From NCBI RefSeq assembly GCF_050947335.1, contig NC_134997.1, positions 4,588,001 to 4,652,000 on the forward strand: a stretch of 64,000 nucleotides of DNA, read 5' to 3'. A program made the position numbers and the translations under genes. The DNA is from Megachile rotundata. Taxonomy: Eukaryota > Arthropoda > Insecta > Hymenoptera > Megachilidae. The notes below the pieces were generated by a model. It worked only from the letters and a program-made list of their open reading frames with translations. It was not told the DNA's origin and did no database searches. Numbering within the stretch: position 1 is the first letter of the stretch; every line of letters begins with the position of its first letter. Of this stretch, positions 1 through 11,499 are shown in pieces.

Positions 1-828
1 CTGTGATAACTTTGAAATTCCGTTGATGTAAATTAAGTTAGGTTGTATTATACAAAATTATTTCTTATACAAATGTTGATTAAGACTATAAATTTTAACT
101 TGCATATTTATCTTGCAGTATAGCAATTTTTCCATAGCCAGAAATGTGATCATCGACTAAATTTCTGAAGAGTTTATTTGATTTTATAATGTGAGAAAAT
201 GGTTAAGAATATTATAGGATTCTATGCTATTTTTATGTTATGATGAGTTTATATATAATCAAAATATTTCTGTATAGTTCGTAAGACAGTTAAGACAGTC
301 TATCCTGTTATGTTAAAGGATTTTTAGGATTTTTTCAATGAATAATATATTGCTGATACAATATTTTCAAATACCGTTAGTTTTAAATCCTCCAATTCAT
401 CCATAACTCCATATGAATAATTCATTTTCGTTCGTGTTCAACAATGTAAAATGTTTTCAAAATAGATTATCTATTGAATTATATAAACTTGTAATTATAT
501 CTGTGTAAATTTATTTTGATTAGTTGTAAACGTCCAAAATAAACATAAATATTATTATCAAAATTTCCGTCGTAACAACTACCGAGAATCGTTCGAGCAT
601 CAGGACATTTACCTTATGGTAAATTTGCATTTGACCACAATTTTCGTGGCTGACAAACAACGGAACGTAGGTGGCGTTCGACGGACACCCTATACGCGTT
701 GTGTTCACGATATGTAACTATGGAAAAGGAGTCAATGTCGCGAAAGGATCGTAGGTGAATCGTGGGTGTGTTTGTACGCGTTATAGTGTACGGTACGGGC
801 AACGTAGGGACAAGAGAGGCGATATATA
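1..828. other. AT-rich non-coding flank
   Basis: Very AT-rich sequence with no coding region I can support. Only short open frames occur and none resembles a known family. Positions 327-600 hold an inverted, diverged copy of a dispersed repeat listed separately. The stretch lies upstream of the sd exons and could be intergenic or part of an upstream intron. Confidence 0.5.
327..600 (-). repeat. Diverged inverted copy of the 0.7-kb dispersed repeat
   Basis: The reverse complement of this stretch aligns by eye with the middle of the repeats at 27448-28156 and 54601-55283. Shared landmarks in order are a TTCGAACGA-like segment, TTTTGAACGTTT, TTCAATAGATAA, a CATATGGA-like segment and TTGAAAAAATCCT. 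It is clearly more diverged than the other two copies are from each other. There is no coding potential. Confidence 0.6.
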
Positions 829-1190
829 ATGTTCCGCGATATTAAACGGGACGCATTCCACCGAAGCCACCCTATGGTCTCTGCTATGAATGCTTCTACG
901 ACCCCCGTCTCCTGTCTCACCCTTCCGCCCCCCTGTCCCCGTCCGACGCGACCACCCACCGAAGCTGGCAGACCTGGCCTACTCGACCAGGGCTACCCCC
1001 CGAATGGTTATACGCCAAATTTACAGCTCAGCCAGAACCACCACTACCCACAAACGCGCCATTTACCGTGCCCCAGGACCTCTGGGAACCGGATACGACG
1101 CTCTGTGGATACGTTTGCTCAAGGATAAAGCTGCGACCTACGATTTATGAATCCCGTCGATAAAGTTCCGAACCGTCATTCGAGTATTTG
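829..1190. other. GC-richer island, no gene recognised
   Basis: GC-richer and C-rich on the + strand compared with the surrounding AT-rich DNA. A 99-codon open frame beginning with ATG at 829 is rich in Pro, Arg and Thr and resembles no family I know. It has no visible splice partner. It could be a regulatory island or an untranslated first exon of sd, but nothing in the sequence proves either. Confidence 0.3.
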
Positions 1191-1439
1191 CATTTTTAAC
1201 ACTTGCGTGTTCAACCGTTACACTGTATGCTAGGGTGGAGTTTCATATTCAAAGTTTCATATTTCTATATCTCTAAGTTCCTAAAGTTTCAAATTTCCGT
1301 AAAATCTAAATTTTCGAATTCCAAATTTCAGAACCATTTTTAAAATGTTCTTCACTTTGTGGAACTATTCAGAATAATCCCATAGGACTACTTGAGGCTG
1401 AGGAACATACAAATTATCCACTTTATACATTTCGTTCGT

Positions 1440-2260
1440 AAGGAGGGTAGGAATATTGGAATTTTGGATCTTAGGGATTTAGGGACATAGAAATATAGGA
1501 AAATAGAATCTAGCTAAATAGAATCTATGAAAATACAATATAGGAAAACAGAGTGCGAGATACTATAATCTAGTGAATTTAAAACAGGACCTAGCAAAAT
1601 AAAATCTAGGGAGTAAGATGTGGGGAAGAGAAGAAAAAGCAATATGTCGGAAAATACAGTTTTGGGGAAACAGGCCTAAAATATGGCGAATCTGGGGATA
1701 AAAATAACTAGAGACAAAAATAAGGATATACAAGAATCTAGGAAAAAAGAGAAACAACAATTCAGGGAAATAAAAAACTAGGAAACGAGAAAAATAATGA
1801 TCTAAGGAAATAAGGAAGCAGGTATAAAAAACAAGAAAATAGGAAACTAGAGATCTAGTGAAATAGAGAAGTAACGATTTAGAGAAATAGGTAAATAAAA
1901 AAGTGAAGAAATAGAAATACAGAAATATAGCAAAGTACAAATCTAGGAAAATAGGAATTTAGGGAAATGTAGGTGAGATCTAGGGAAATAATGAAGTAGT
2001 GATTTAAGGTAATAGTAAAATAATCTAGGAAAATAATAAAATAGGATATTAGAAAAGTGAGGAAATAGGGACGTAGAGATCTAGAGGAATAGAAAAATGG
2101 AGAAATAGAAATCTAAGAAAATACGAAAGTAGAGATCTAGGGAAGTGCTGATACAGAATTCTAGAGAAATAAGGAAGTAGAGATTTAGAAAAATAGTGAG
2201 ACAGATTAGGTCAAATAAGAATATATAGAAAAATGTTGAAGTAGAAGAATTTAGTTGAAG
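1440..2260. repeat. Degenerate minisatellite, A/G-rich on + strand
   Basis: A long run of loosely repeated short phrases such as TAGGGAAATAG, GAAATCTAG and AAATAGGA, with a drifting period of roughly 10-20 bp. The + strand is strongly purine-rich. It belongs to the family of degenerate tracts found throughout the introns of this window. No coding potential. Confidence 0.6.
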
Positions 2261-2279
2261 TAATGTCCTTCCGATTTTA

Positions 2280-2835
2280 CTTGAAATAGTGTCATAAGCC
2301 ATTACGTATTTCGCCGTTCCGTGCACATTGACGTAACGGACACCATGTATATGCGCGCCCTTAGCTTTGATCGGTGCAGACGCGTCCGGAATCGTCGCAG
2401 ACGAAGCGAAAAGGAGGCAAGAAATTTAGTTATGTAGGGGGGCACGAGCCGTGTGTCGGCGGGCAAGGACTCGTCCCGAGTCCCGAGTACCAAGTCCCGG
2501 GGTCGCCGGTGACCGGGAGTAGCCACGACATTCCAAAATGCTTTCCACCCTCTTCCTCCCTCTGCTCGAGTTCCTGCGCCGTATCACGGCTGACCCGGCC
2601 ATTCCCTATCCTTCATCCGCGCATTTCCATCCCTCTACTGGGCAACCCCCGTCGAGCAGCAGCGGGTACACACCGAATGCAACCATGCGTCATCCGCCAT
2701 GATCTATGCTTTCTGCCGCGCTGGCATTACGCTCGCCGTGCACACGCGATCGCGCGCGTTACCTATGTGCACGCACGCGTTTACATAAGGACGTACACAT
2801 CGGCCCTGTCATACAGTCGCGGCCAAAAGTGAGTT
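2280..2835. other. GC- and CpG-rich island, no gene recognised
   Basis: A sharp rise in GC and CpG content between two A/G-rich minisatellite tracts. The longest open frames here are low-complexity, begin at non-ATG codons and lack recognisable domains. It could be a promoter or enhancer island upstream of sd. That is inference from base composition only. Confidence 0.3.
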
Positions 2836-2859
2836 GTTACCAGACAATTTCTGTGCGGA

Positions 2860-3350
2860 TCTATGGGGAAACGGGGATCTGGGGATACAGAGGCCGGAGA
2901 AAGCTAGGGAGAGATCGTAGAATCTAGGAAAATAGGGAAGTGAAGAGGGTGGACCTTGCAAAATAGAGAAAGAGAAATATAACTGGAGAAAGGAGAACTA
3001 GAAAGCTGGAATGTTGCAAACTGGGAAATGAAAGATATTGGAAAATACAGAATTCGGGAAAGTGGAATTTAAAGAGATAGGAAACTGGAATGAGGCAATT
3101 TAGGGAAACAGAAATTTAAGGAAGTAGAGATCTAGGATAATAAACTGATCAAAGATCTAGGTCTAGAATGGAAATAGGTCTAGGGAAATAGAAATCTTCG
3201 AAAATAAAAATCTGATGGAATGGTGAAATAATAAAATGAAGAAATAGTGTCTAGTAAAATAGGAACATAGAAATCCAGGGAAATATTGAACAGGAGAAAT
3301 GGAAGATAGGGAAAAAGAGATCTAGAGAAGCAGGGATAAAAAGTAGGTAT
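2860..3350. repeat. Degenerate minisatellite, A/G-rich
   Basis: The same phrases as at 1440-2260 resume here (AGGGAAATAG, GATCTAGG, GGAAATA), after interruption by the GC-rich island. The two tracts may once have been a single array. No coding potential. Confidence 0.55.
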
Positions 3351-4499
3351 CTACGTTGTATTTATATTATATAATACATATACTATTACATATGAACTTT
3401 AAATTTAAAAGTACAGTATGCATGCAGTATCATACGTGTAACACACTTGTAACATACTACTACATTTTCATCTCTGCAATTTGTGTAAAATAATATAATA
3501 TAAATATAAATAAAATTTTACAAGTTAAAAGTTTTTTGTAAAATTTTTGTATAAAAATTGATAAAAAAATCGTTATGAAATTTATAAAAGTTTTGTTGAA
3601 ATTTATAAATTTTATCTCTGCTCTACTACCATAGTTATCACATTTTAAAAATATAAATACGTAACTGAATAACTGCATATATATAAAGTTAAAATTTAAA
3701 AATATTTCAAAAAGTATGCCACGTTCTGAAAATAATTTATTTAAATTTTGTAATACTGCATGAATGCTACAGATACAAGTACTATTGTTGCAAAAGCGAT
3801 TTATACCCCCATTACTCTTACAAGTTAGACATCTTTTATATACCTATAAGGTTTATATATGTTTGTATATGATACTTCGTGTGATACTTCAAAAACCACT
3901 TGATGAATGTAGCAGTTACGTTAATGTCCATTCGCGTTCGGGGTAGTAAATATCCATAGCGTGTTTCACCTCGATCGCCTCGATTAACTAGTATAAACAG
4001 TACACCATATAGAAATTGTAATGTGTAAAATTGAAGTCACTCTAGAAAAGGAAAAACTGTGGTTAATTACCTCATCTTTCCCCTATGATAAGCGACGCAA
4101 CAGCCGTAAGATATAGACTGAGGAATTTTTGTCGGCGACTGTATATGAATCCAGTGATTATACACGCATCGACAGAGATATATTGCATTCGTGTGCGTAC
4201 TTTCATCTTTCTCTGTCTCTGTTGCTGACTGGACTCGCGTCTCTATTAAAGCTACGCTCATTTTCAGCAGTCTGCATATTGTGTCCGCGCACAACCCCTA
4301 CTACTGACAGCACGAATATTCAGTGAGCGGTCCACCACTGAACAGCCATTTCCGCGTTAACCCTTTTGTCTGTTATATCTGATCATTTGAAAAGTTTTAG
4401 CGCATGTATCTTTTCGTTATTAGGTCACTTAGAATAAAACTTAATAGGTGTTGAAATGTAGACTTTGAATTTTGGCGCCAAATTTGAATGTTATGCTAG
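3351..4499. other. Unremarkable non-coding sequence
   Basis: AT-rich sequence with only short open frames. I see no domain, RNA gene or repeat that I can name. Confidence 0.4.
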
Positions 4500-4800
4500 A
4501 TTCGATTAGTTAGATAAATTTAGATTAGTTGAATTAGGTAAATTAGGTAAGTTAGATTAAGATACTTAGATTAGGTTGGGTTAGTTAGATTAGATAGGTT
4601 AGTTATGTTTATTGTGTTAGGCTAGTCATGTAAAGTTAGTTAAGCTAAGTTAGTTGAGTTATGTTAGTTGGATTGTGTCAGTTAGGTTATGTTAGTTAGG
4701 TTAGCTAAGTCAGTTAGGTTAGTTACGTTCATTATATTTATTATATTAGGTTAGGTTGAGTTTGACTAGATTACACTTGGTTAGATCAAAGTAGGTGGGA
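4500..4800. repeat. Degenerate TTAG/TTAGG-like tract
   Basis: Built from phrases such as GTTAGTTAG, GATTAGGTTAG and TTAGGTTAGG, on the + strand. TTAGG is the common insect telomere repeat, but here the spacing is irregular and most units are substituted. It therefore reads as a degenerate internal tract and not a telomere. Confidence 0.5.
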
Positions 4801-5540
4801 TTATATTACCTTAGATTATCTGTTTATAACCCAAATTTTCAAATTTTTAACTGATAAAATTTTCATATGCCTAATTCCCCAAAATCTCCAAATTCCTATA
4901 TTACAAAATTCCCAAATTCTCAAATTCATATATTATTCCATAATCCTCCAATCTCCAGATTCTCGAATTCCCAAATATCCTAAATCCTTGGATTCTCAAA
5001 ACCCTAAATCCCTAAATTCCTTACTCCCCTAATTATCAAACCTCCAGATTCCCACATCCTTCAAATCCCAAAGTTCCTAAAGTATTCCTAAATTCCAAAA
5101 TTCCCAAACTCCAAAATCCTAAATTCCTAAATTTTCCAATTTCTCGAACTCCCAATTCTCTCAAATCGCCTGAATGCTCAAAATTGTCAAATTTCCAGAT
5201 TTCCATAGTGAAAAGTCAGATGTTCCTATTTCAAAAACTCTAGTCTTTATTTACCGAAATGCACAAATACTTAAATCCCCACATCTCTGACTCAGCAAAT
5301 CCTCCAAATTCCCAAATTTCCATATCGAGAAATCCCCAAACGCCCATATCTCCAAAGTCCCATAATCCTTAAATTCCGACATTCAATACTTAAATCCCCA
5401 AATTGCTCTCCCTATCACCAGATACCCAATCGTTCAAACTCCCAAATACTCCAAATGCCCGTGTTCGAAAATTTCAAAATCCTCATATTCCCAAATTTAC
5501 GTATCTCAGAATTCCAAAATCTTCCACGTTCCCAAAATCC
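4801..5540. repeat. Degenerate minisatellite, C/A-rich
   Basis: Loose repeats of CAAATTCCCAAAT-like phrases with a drifting period of about 8-12 bp. The + strand is rich in A and C, so it is the complementary orientation of the A/G-rich tracts nearby. No coding potential. Confidence 0.6.
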
Positions 5541-5559
5541 GAGGAAAAAGTTATCAGGT

Positions 5560-6208
5560 CGATAGGGTTGCCTTTATAAATCCCTACGGGTCATCTCGTG
5601 GGACGCGTGCACGATAAGGGTTCGAACGTTCCAAGTGGCTAATTGACACGTATCCGTATTAACAAGCGTGTCGTTGGTCGATCAATCCAGCATCCGTTGG
5701 ATAGCCAGTGTTTTCGGAGATTAGAGGATCGCGTGGAACGCGACAGGATGCAGAGTTTCTCCTGCATTCGGCGGTATCCGGTATTGCGGTCGGAAGCCGC
5801 GGGGCTAGGGGGTTCATCCGGGGGCTTAAACGTACACACTCCACCCCCGGTAGGCGGAGTGTACCGCCTACGAGCGACCCCCACCGCTAGCTACGGCACT
5901 GATACGCGATATCAGCCGAACACTTGTTGCTCCTACGTGTGTACAGAGATTCTCGGAGTTGGCCGCGCCAACGAGCGTTGCCCGTGACGCGGTTTTAGTC
6001 CACGATTTTTCATCCGCTGATTTTTCCACCTCCTCTTCCTCGTCACTCATCACCAACCCCCTACAGCCCCACCTCCCCGCGTCATCTTCTACCGCTATGA
6101 ATTTTCGCGCGCCCCTATAACGCCTGTCTGGCGGCGGCAACGATATTCCAGGCTCGAAAACGAGCCCGCCGCGGATTCCATCGCGTGGACCAGTTCCGAG
6201 TCGGAGAA
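5560..6208 (+). promoter_or_regulatory. CpG-rich region upstream of the sd exons (putative promoter/5' UTR)
   Basis: Markedly richer in GC and CpG than the sequence on either side, and directly upstream of the first firm sd coding exon at 6369. An in-frame stop (TGA, 6098-6100) precedes the candidate start codon at 6209. I see no convincing TATA box. The promoter or 5' UTR role is inferred from composition and position; an upstream start outside the window is also possible. Confidence 0.35.
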
Positions 6209-6224
6209 ATGCAGCCGCGCCGTT
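6209..6224 (+). CDS. sd: Candidate start exon of scalloped (5 codons plus 1 nt)
   Basis: The exon at 6369 begins with two bases of a split codon, so the preceding exon must end one base into a codon. The ATG at 6209, in the context GAGAAATGC, gives five codons (M-Q-P-R-R) plus one base before a possible GTAAAT donor at 6225. Splicing to 6369 would create a Cys codon, keep the frame open and leave a 144-bp intron. The donor is weak: T at -1 and no G at +5. Against it, insect TEAD genes often have distant alternative first exons, and the true start may lie left of the window. RNA evidence is needed to settle this. Confidence 0.35.
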
Positions 6225-6368
6225 GTAAATCCTCGCTTCCGCTGTTTCTCGAATTCTTCGACACGAGGCTGAAACGTCTTCATTGATTGTTACGTTCTTC
6301 CTTTCTGAGCGATCATATACGGAGGACAGGTGATTTATGCTAACCGAGGATCTCTTTGATTGTTGCAG

Positions 6369-6493
6369 GCAGTGCGGTGGCTGCAGCCGACACCATTTCC
6401 GCGCCGTGGACTCCAGCGAGTTCCGGGCCGCCGCCCGACGCGAACGGCTCCGGCTCGGATACCAAAAACCTCGACGTTGGCGAAATTAGCGAT
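6369..6493 (+). CDS. sd: Scalloped (TEAD transcription factor), N-terminal exon
   Basis: An AG acceptor precedes 6369 (TTGTTGCAG) and a GTAAGT donor follows 6493. The 125-nt exon holds 2 nt of a split codon plus 41 codons and ends in phase 0. It encodes the N-terminal region just before the TEA domain of insect Scalloped. This includes a PWTP segment, a Gly/Pro/Ser-rich stretch and an acidic end (DTKNLDVGEISD), all matching what I know of Drosophila Scalloped. This part of the protein is outside the folded domains and varies between species. The next exon continues directly in frame with an acidic DEKD segment. Confidence 0.9.
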
Positions 6494-7876
6494 GTAAGTT
6501 CATTTCCTTTTTTAATGTAAATTACCCCTTTTTGCGACACCTCAGGATTTCATAGCGAAAACACTTTCAAGTTGGCGGAATCAATAAACATTGCTTCCGA
6601 CTGCCAGTTTACCAGACGTGCATAGTACTGTGCAAAGCTAGGGAGATTACATGTGGCTCCTCCTATTCCCACATTCGACGCCCTCCCCTCATACGAACGG
6701 TTAGTATGATAGTTATGACCTGTTCGACCAATAACCCTATACCACTAACTGTGTACCCTCGTGGTCGCTGTAGTGGCTTCGCCCAATCAGATCCACGTGC
6801 ATTCTTTATAGCTCTGTATGGTACTCGAGGGACATCGGATGTTAGCATTTATACGAGATGTAATGAAAGCTTGTGAAAAATGAGTGCAAATATGAAAAAG
6901 TGACTGCTACTGGACTTGCGCGTTGTAGAGGGTTGCAATTTGGGGTCATCGATTTTAATGCAACTTTTAAAAAATACATTCGATATTTCTTCGTAAATTG
7001 ACACCATGTAGGGGTTAATATTCAACAGTTTTTTTTTAGTTGTTTTATTTTGTGACAGTATATGTAATTTGTTTTAATTAATTTAAAATAAATTTTTATA
7101 TCGTTGGTATAATGTGCTTAATTTCTAATATGGCCAAGGTTTTTTTTAAATTATTTTTTTATTCGTTTTTTTATTTGGTTTTTATTTATTTTATATTCAT
7201 TTATGAGATTATATGAAAAAATAAATTTTGAAGTATGACATAATTGAAAAAAGTGAGTTTTAAAATGATTAGAAATTTTAGAAGAGAAAGTGTTGTACTT
7301 TTTTATTGTTTTCTTATTATTACTAGTAATAACTCAGAAATATATTTTTTAGTTTTTAATTTTAATTTCAGACTAATATAAACCCATAATTAAAAATATA
7401 ACTTTGTGCCGTCAAGTATACCATAAATTTACATTGTCAATTATTAAGTAAAAATTTAGTTGTCATATTTAAAACATTATATAGAAAGGAGTAAAAATTT
7501 ATGAACCCATCTTATAATTTAAGGTACAGATTTATAATTTAAAGCATTATATTTATAATCTTCTACAAATTTATGTTACAAATTTACATTACAAATTATA
7601 TAATAAATTATAAATTTAATATTATATATTTTTCCTTCATCAAATTTTGCTAAACACAAAATACTTTGTTATCATTATTTTCTCGGTATTAATAATTAAA
7701 AAAAAAATATTTCATTCAAGTACTATAATATAAAATTTGTTAGTATATGAAACATAGCGCATGAAGGAGTTGATAAATAAAATGTTATTCGGTAAAGATT
7801 CAAGTTTGTTAACAGGAATTTTTATATCGTCGTAAGAGCTTGAAAAGATCTCGCTGTACGTCTTCATATTTTCCAG
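6494..7876 (+). other. sd intron, AT-rich
   Basis: A 1383-bp intron with a GTAAGT donor and a TTCCAG acceptor. The part from about 7000 to 7800 is extremely AT-rich with many T and A runs. I see no other gene, RNA or named repeat in it. Confidence 0.7.
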
Positions 7877-8015
7877 GACGAAAAAGACTTATCGGCAGCA
7901 GACGCGGAGGGTGTATGGTCACCGGATATCGAGCAGAGCTTCCAGGAAGCTCTCACTATATACCCACCATGTGGTCGACGCAAAATCATCCTGTCCGACG
8001 AGGGGAAGATGTACG
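7877..8015 (+). CDS. sd: Scalloped exon: first half of the TEA DNA-binding domain
   Basis: The exon starts after TTCCAG and ends at a GTGAGT donor. It has 46 codons plus the first base of a split Gly codon. After an acidic leader (DEKDLSAADAEG) comes the start of the TEA domain at the Trp of VWSPDIEQSFQEAL, followed by IYPPCGRRKIILSDEGKMY. In TEAD proteins this encodes helix 1 and the loop before helix 2 of the three-helix homeodomain-like fold, which binds MCAT-type elements (core GGAATG). Sequence agreement with the family is near complete. The protein acts in the nucleus as the DNA-binding partner of Yorkie in the Hippo pathway and of Vestigial in wing development. Confidence 0.96.
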
Positions 8016-8838
8016 GTGAGTCGAGTAATTTCCTGACAAATCTTCTTTCTGTGTTTTTAGTCAAAGCAGAGATAAAGGAACTGGAAATAGAAATTATTCG
8101 AAAATTGATCTTCAAATAACTCATCACTCTATTTGATCAGTAAATATTTTATGGTATAAATGACACACTATGTACTTCGTTATTAGGTTCACATTTGTAT
8201 GGAAAATATAAAGTAAATATACTAATGCATAAATGAGTCTCGGTAATTGCTCAACATAGTGAGACTCCCGGGACCACTCGATCTACATTTGTTTGTCTAT
8301 ACCGCGCTGCAAGCCGCAATTTTGGATCTTACTACTTGAAATTTTGAAGGTACACTCGTGAAACACTTTAAATTCACTATATAGATTTTGGCGGCAATCT
8401 GACAACGAGAACCTGTCATCGACATCGATCGTGTCGAATCGATCAAAACCGTGATTTGGTATCGTTTTCGATGATTCTTATCACACAGAATCGACGGAAA
8501 CCACAACGAAAGCTCTGTAACTCATCATCGACGACAGTACTTAATTACCATTGACGTTAGTTGTCGTGAAATTGAGAATAATCGTGTTAGATATCATTTT
8601 CTATAGTTTTAGACACGTTTCATTGTTTAGACGACTTTAAAATTCCCACGTCACATTTTTGTTTTGCCTAAATGTTTACAGTAGGTAATTCATTCGAATT
8701 CGCGTGAAGCTAGTCTGCGAACCTAATAGTTAACAATTCAGTGGGCATTTTGTTAATAACAGATGTGTTCATTTTGTACAATATTTAGATATTTTAATGT
8801 TAGCCTATCGTTATGCTGCCACTTTTATCCGGACACTA

Positions 8839-9734
8839 CGAAGTGTGACACAAAAGTAACGAGACTAGTCCAATAAATCATTGTACCTTCAGAATCAGTT
8901 CTCCGTTACATTATCACCTTCAAAGTAGTCCCCTTCAGCATTCACACACTTTTGCATTCGGTGCTGCCATTGCTGGTAACAGTTCTGGAACGAGGTTTTT
9001 GGAAATCCTTTTGAGAGATTCTCCGTTTCTGCCTGAACCTCTTCAAGTGAGGTGAAATGGGTTCCCATTAAGCAAAATTTAATTTTAGGAAATAAAACAA
9101 AGTCGCATGGAGCCAAATCAGGTGAATAAGGAGGATGCCCCATCACAGTAATATTTTTACTAGTCAGAAACTGCTTGGCAGACAGTGCCGTGTGAGCGGA
9201 TGCATTGTCCTTGTGCAACAGCCATCCATCGCTTCACAACTGTGGCCTTTTTTTCCTAATTTTTTCACGAAGTCTTTTTAGTATTTCAATGTAATAGTGT
9301 TAGTTAACAGTCTGACCACTGGGAAACCACTCAATCATTACAATTCCATTAATGTCGAATTTTTATTTTGACATGAGTGCTTTTTTGGGTTTTGGGGATC
9401 CTGGAGACTTCCACTCCATTGACTGGCGCTTACTTTTTGAGTCATAGGTAAAAATACATGTCTCATCACATGTTACAAAAGATTTCAACAAATTTCACAA
9501 GAAACTTGATGTTTATTCGCTGTTCGATTTTTATGTTAGACATTTTTCCGGCAAAATGCAGTTGCACGTGTTCACTAAATAACGCAATACTTCCAAATGG
9601 TATGACCGATTCAATCGAAATTGGCAACATGGATAGAGGAGGCATGTGGAATGATGCCACAAAAACAATTGCTGCCAATTCCATTGTTTTTTCAAGCTAC
9701 AGATCTAGTCTCGTTATTTTTGTGTCGCACCTCG
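8839..9734 (-). mobile_element. Internally deleted mariner element
   Basis: An 896-bp element with terminal inverted repeats of about 30 bp. The left end begins CGAAGTGTGACACAAAAG and the right end reads GTGTCGCACCTCG; they differ at only a few positions. Both ends abut TA dinucleotides (8837-8838 and 9735-9736), the mariner target duplication. The minus strand encodes remnants of a mariner transposase. At under 0.9 kb against about 1.3 kb for a full copy, it lacks most of the region between the N-terminal helix-turn-helix and the first catalytic Asp. It is inserted in sd intron sequence, antisense to the gene. Confidence 0.9.
8895..9684 (-). pseudogene. Broken mariner transposase
   Basis: Read on the minus strand, an ATG frame from 9684 contains the family's N-terminal segment EQRINIKFLVK and then stops near 9466. 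A second frame resumes with CDETCIFTYD, which carries the first catalytic Asp, and WKSPGSPKPKKA, both typical of mariner. A stop replaces a Trp codon near 9230, just before SDGWLLHKDN. The C-terminal part has HKDNASAHTAL and PYSPDLAPCDF, with 34 residues between the second and third catalytic Asp, so the D34D signature is kept. The deletion, frameshift and stop make it non-functional. Confidence 0.9.
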
Positions 9735-10130
9735 TATAATAGCCAGTTATGAGTACCTTTTATGAGTCACCCGTAGATTTGAATCATGAAACCTAAATTA
9801 ACACTTTGGCTACCACATCATTCATATAGGGGTGACGATTAAATTCCCACATAAATCATCTTTATTAATAAGAATTTATTACCTTACCTATCATAATTAG
9901 AAATATTAGTATTAACCACTTGGAACTATGTATAATGAATATAACAAAATATCGTGAACATATTTGGTAATATTTGTTAAAAATTAAAATATTATCGAAC
10001 ACAATTTTCTTCTGTCTCAGTATAGCAGTCAACGTTTTAATAACATAGTCCATGGTAATAATCACTCTGTAAATTTAATTTAATTTATTAAAACGTAATA
10101 TAATATAACCTAACCTTATAATCAACTTAA

Positions 10131-10323
10131 CTCTAGATATACAGACGTTTAATGCCCACTTATATTTCAATTTAAACTAAATTATAAAACTAAATAAATA
10201 ATATAAAATGCGTAAATTCTATTTCTTGATGAAGACTAACATACATTTTGACAAATGCTTCTTAATAATTTTCTTAATTGAAAGTAAATCTAAAATCCGC
10301 CATTTTTACGAGTAAGTTTAGTG
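10131..10323. mobile_element. TTAA-flanked MITE (piggyBac-like), family A
   Basis: A 193-bp element flanked on both sides by TTAA (10127-10130 and 10324-10327). The left end reads CTCTAGATATAC and the right end, read inward, CACTAAACTTAC, giving a short imperfect inverted repeat. It shares internal phrases such as AAATTATAAAACTAAATAAATAAT with the copies at 49403 and 50912. TTAA targets are characteristic of piggyBac-type elements. No coding capacity. Confidence 0.6.
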
Positions 10324-10327
10324 TTAA

Positions 10328-11499
10328 AGTAAGCAATACAGCACTCCAGAACTACCAAACTTTAACAACATATAATTTTTGAACCTGTAGATTCCAACAT
10401 TCAAAATCATTATATTTATTGAGTAATATCAGATTATGCGAAAGAAGTTCAAAAGAAATTGATGTCTGAAATTTGACTTAAAAATGTTTCGCTATAACAT
10501 TGCTCAGTGGACGAAAACGATCGGAATTTTTCAGACATTTAAAAAATGAAACAAATCGAATAAAACTTGCTGTAAAATATGTATAATTATGTCCTTTGAA
10601 GTGTCGTTGCGGTTTTTGCGTTATCTACTCTAAAAGCCTTTAAATCTGAAATCGTACTACATCAAACGAAAAATAACAAAACTCTGAAAAATTTGTTAGT
10701 AACACTGTAAAAAACTTAACTACAACTTTCAAATTTAAAATCCTAAACTTCTAAAATCTTATGCCAAAATCTTAAATATAAAATCTTAAAATCATTAAAC
10801 ATAACCTACAAAACCACAAAATCTAAACTATAACACCTTAAATTACAGAAAAAATACAGAACCAGTAAAGAGCGCATTTTAAAGTAAGCTGCATTCAATT
10901 TGATACATTTTGAATTTTCCACAGAATTTCGATCGCTTCCACCCACTGTGCGTCGGTGGCAATATAACGGGAGTCTACTGTAAATACAATGAAGAGCGGT
11001 AAGGAAAGAATGCAGTGCTTCTTATTCAGTATGGGACACGGTTGAAAAGCGGTTTGTGTTCTCTCCGAAGGAGCTTTTTCGTTCTCAAATAATATCCTTG
11101 TGAAGGGAAAAAGGTCCCTTCGTGTACCCCGATGGTAGAAATGTCCGGACGGTCGTCGTTATTGCTCGATGCTGAGGTCAGTCTACGTGACCGAGCAGAT
11201 ATTGCCTGGCCACGACCACCGGTACCACCGTAGTCACCACCATTAACCACCATGAGTTCTCTACGCTCCGGCAATAATGCCACGCCTCGAAAGATACCCC
11301 ATTTACCAGTATCTTTCTTCCAATATACTTCTGCCGTTTTCCTACTATTTCCGCTTTTTTTTATCGCCTCCCCAACTCGTTAACCCCTTTTTCGAGGGTG
11401 TCGACGAGGTTGAAGACGCGAGAGCGAGGATTTTTGTATGGGGTGCTACTACACCGTGGGAGAAGTTCTTTTGCTCCATCGATGGTGTTAATATAGTTT
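10328..11499. other. Intron sequence, nothing recognised
   Basis: AT-rich to about 10900, then a GC-richer patch around 10920-11460 with short open frames in both directions. None shows a domain, and none has paired splice sites that would justify an exon. Confidence 0.4.

Noticed and set aside
1563..1940. 125-codon minus-strand frame rich in Phe, Tyr and Leu
   Set aside because: It is the translation of the degenerate A/G-rich minisatellite and looks like a membrane protein only because of base composition.
4500..4800. Telomeric TTAGG array
   Set aside because: Units are irregular and mostly substituted, and the tract lies next to a gene. It is only telomere-like by composition.
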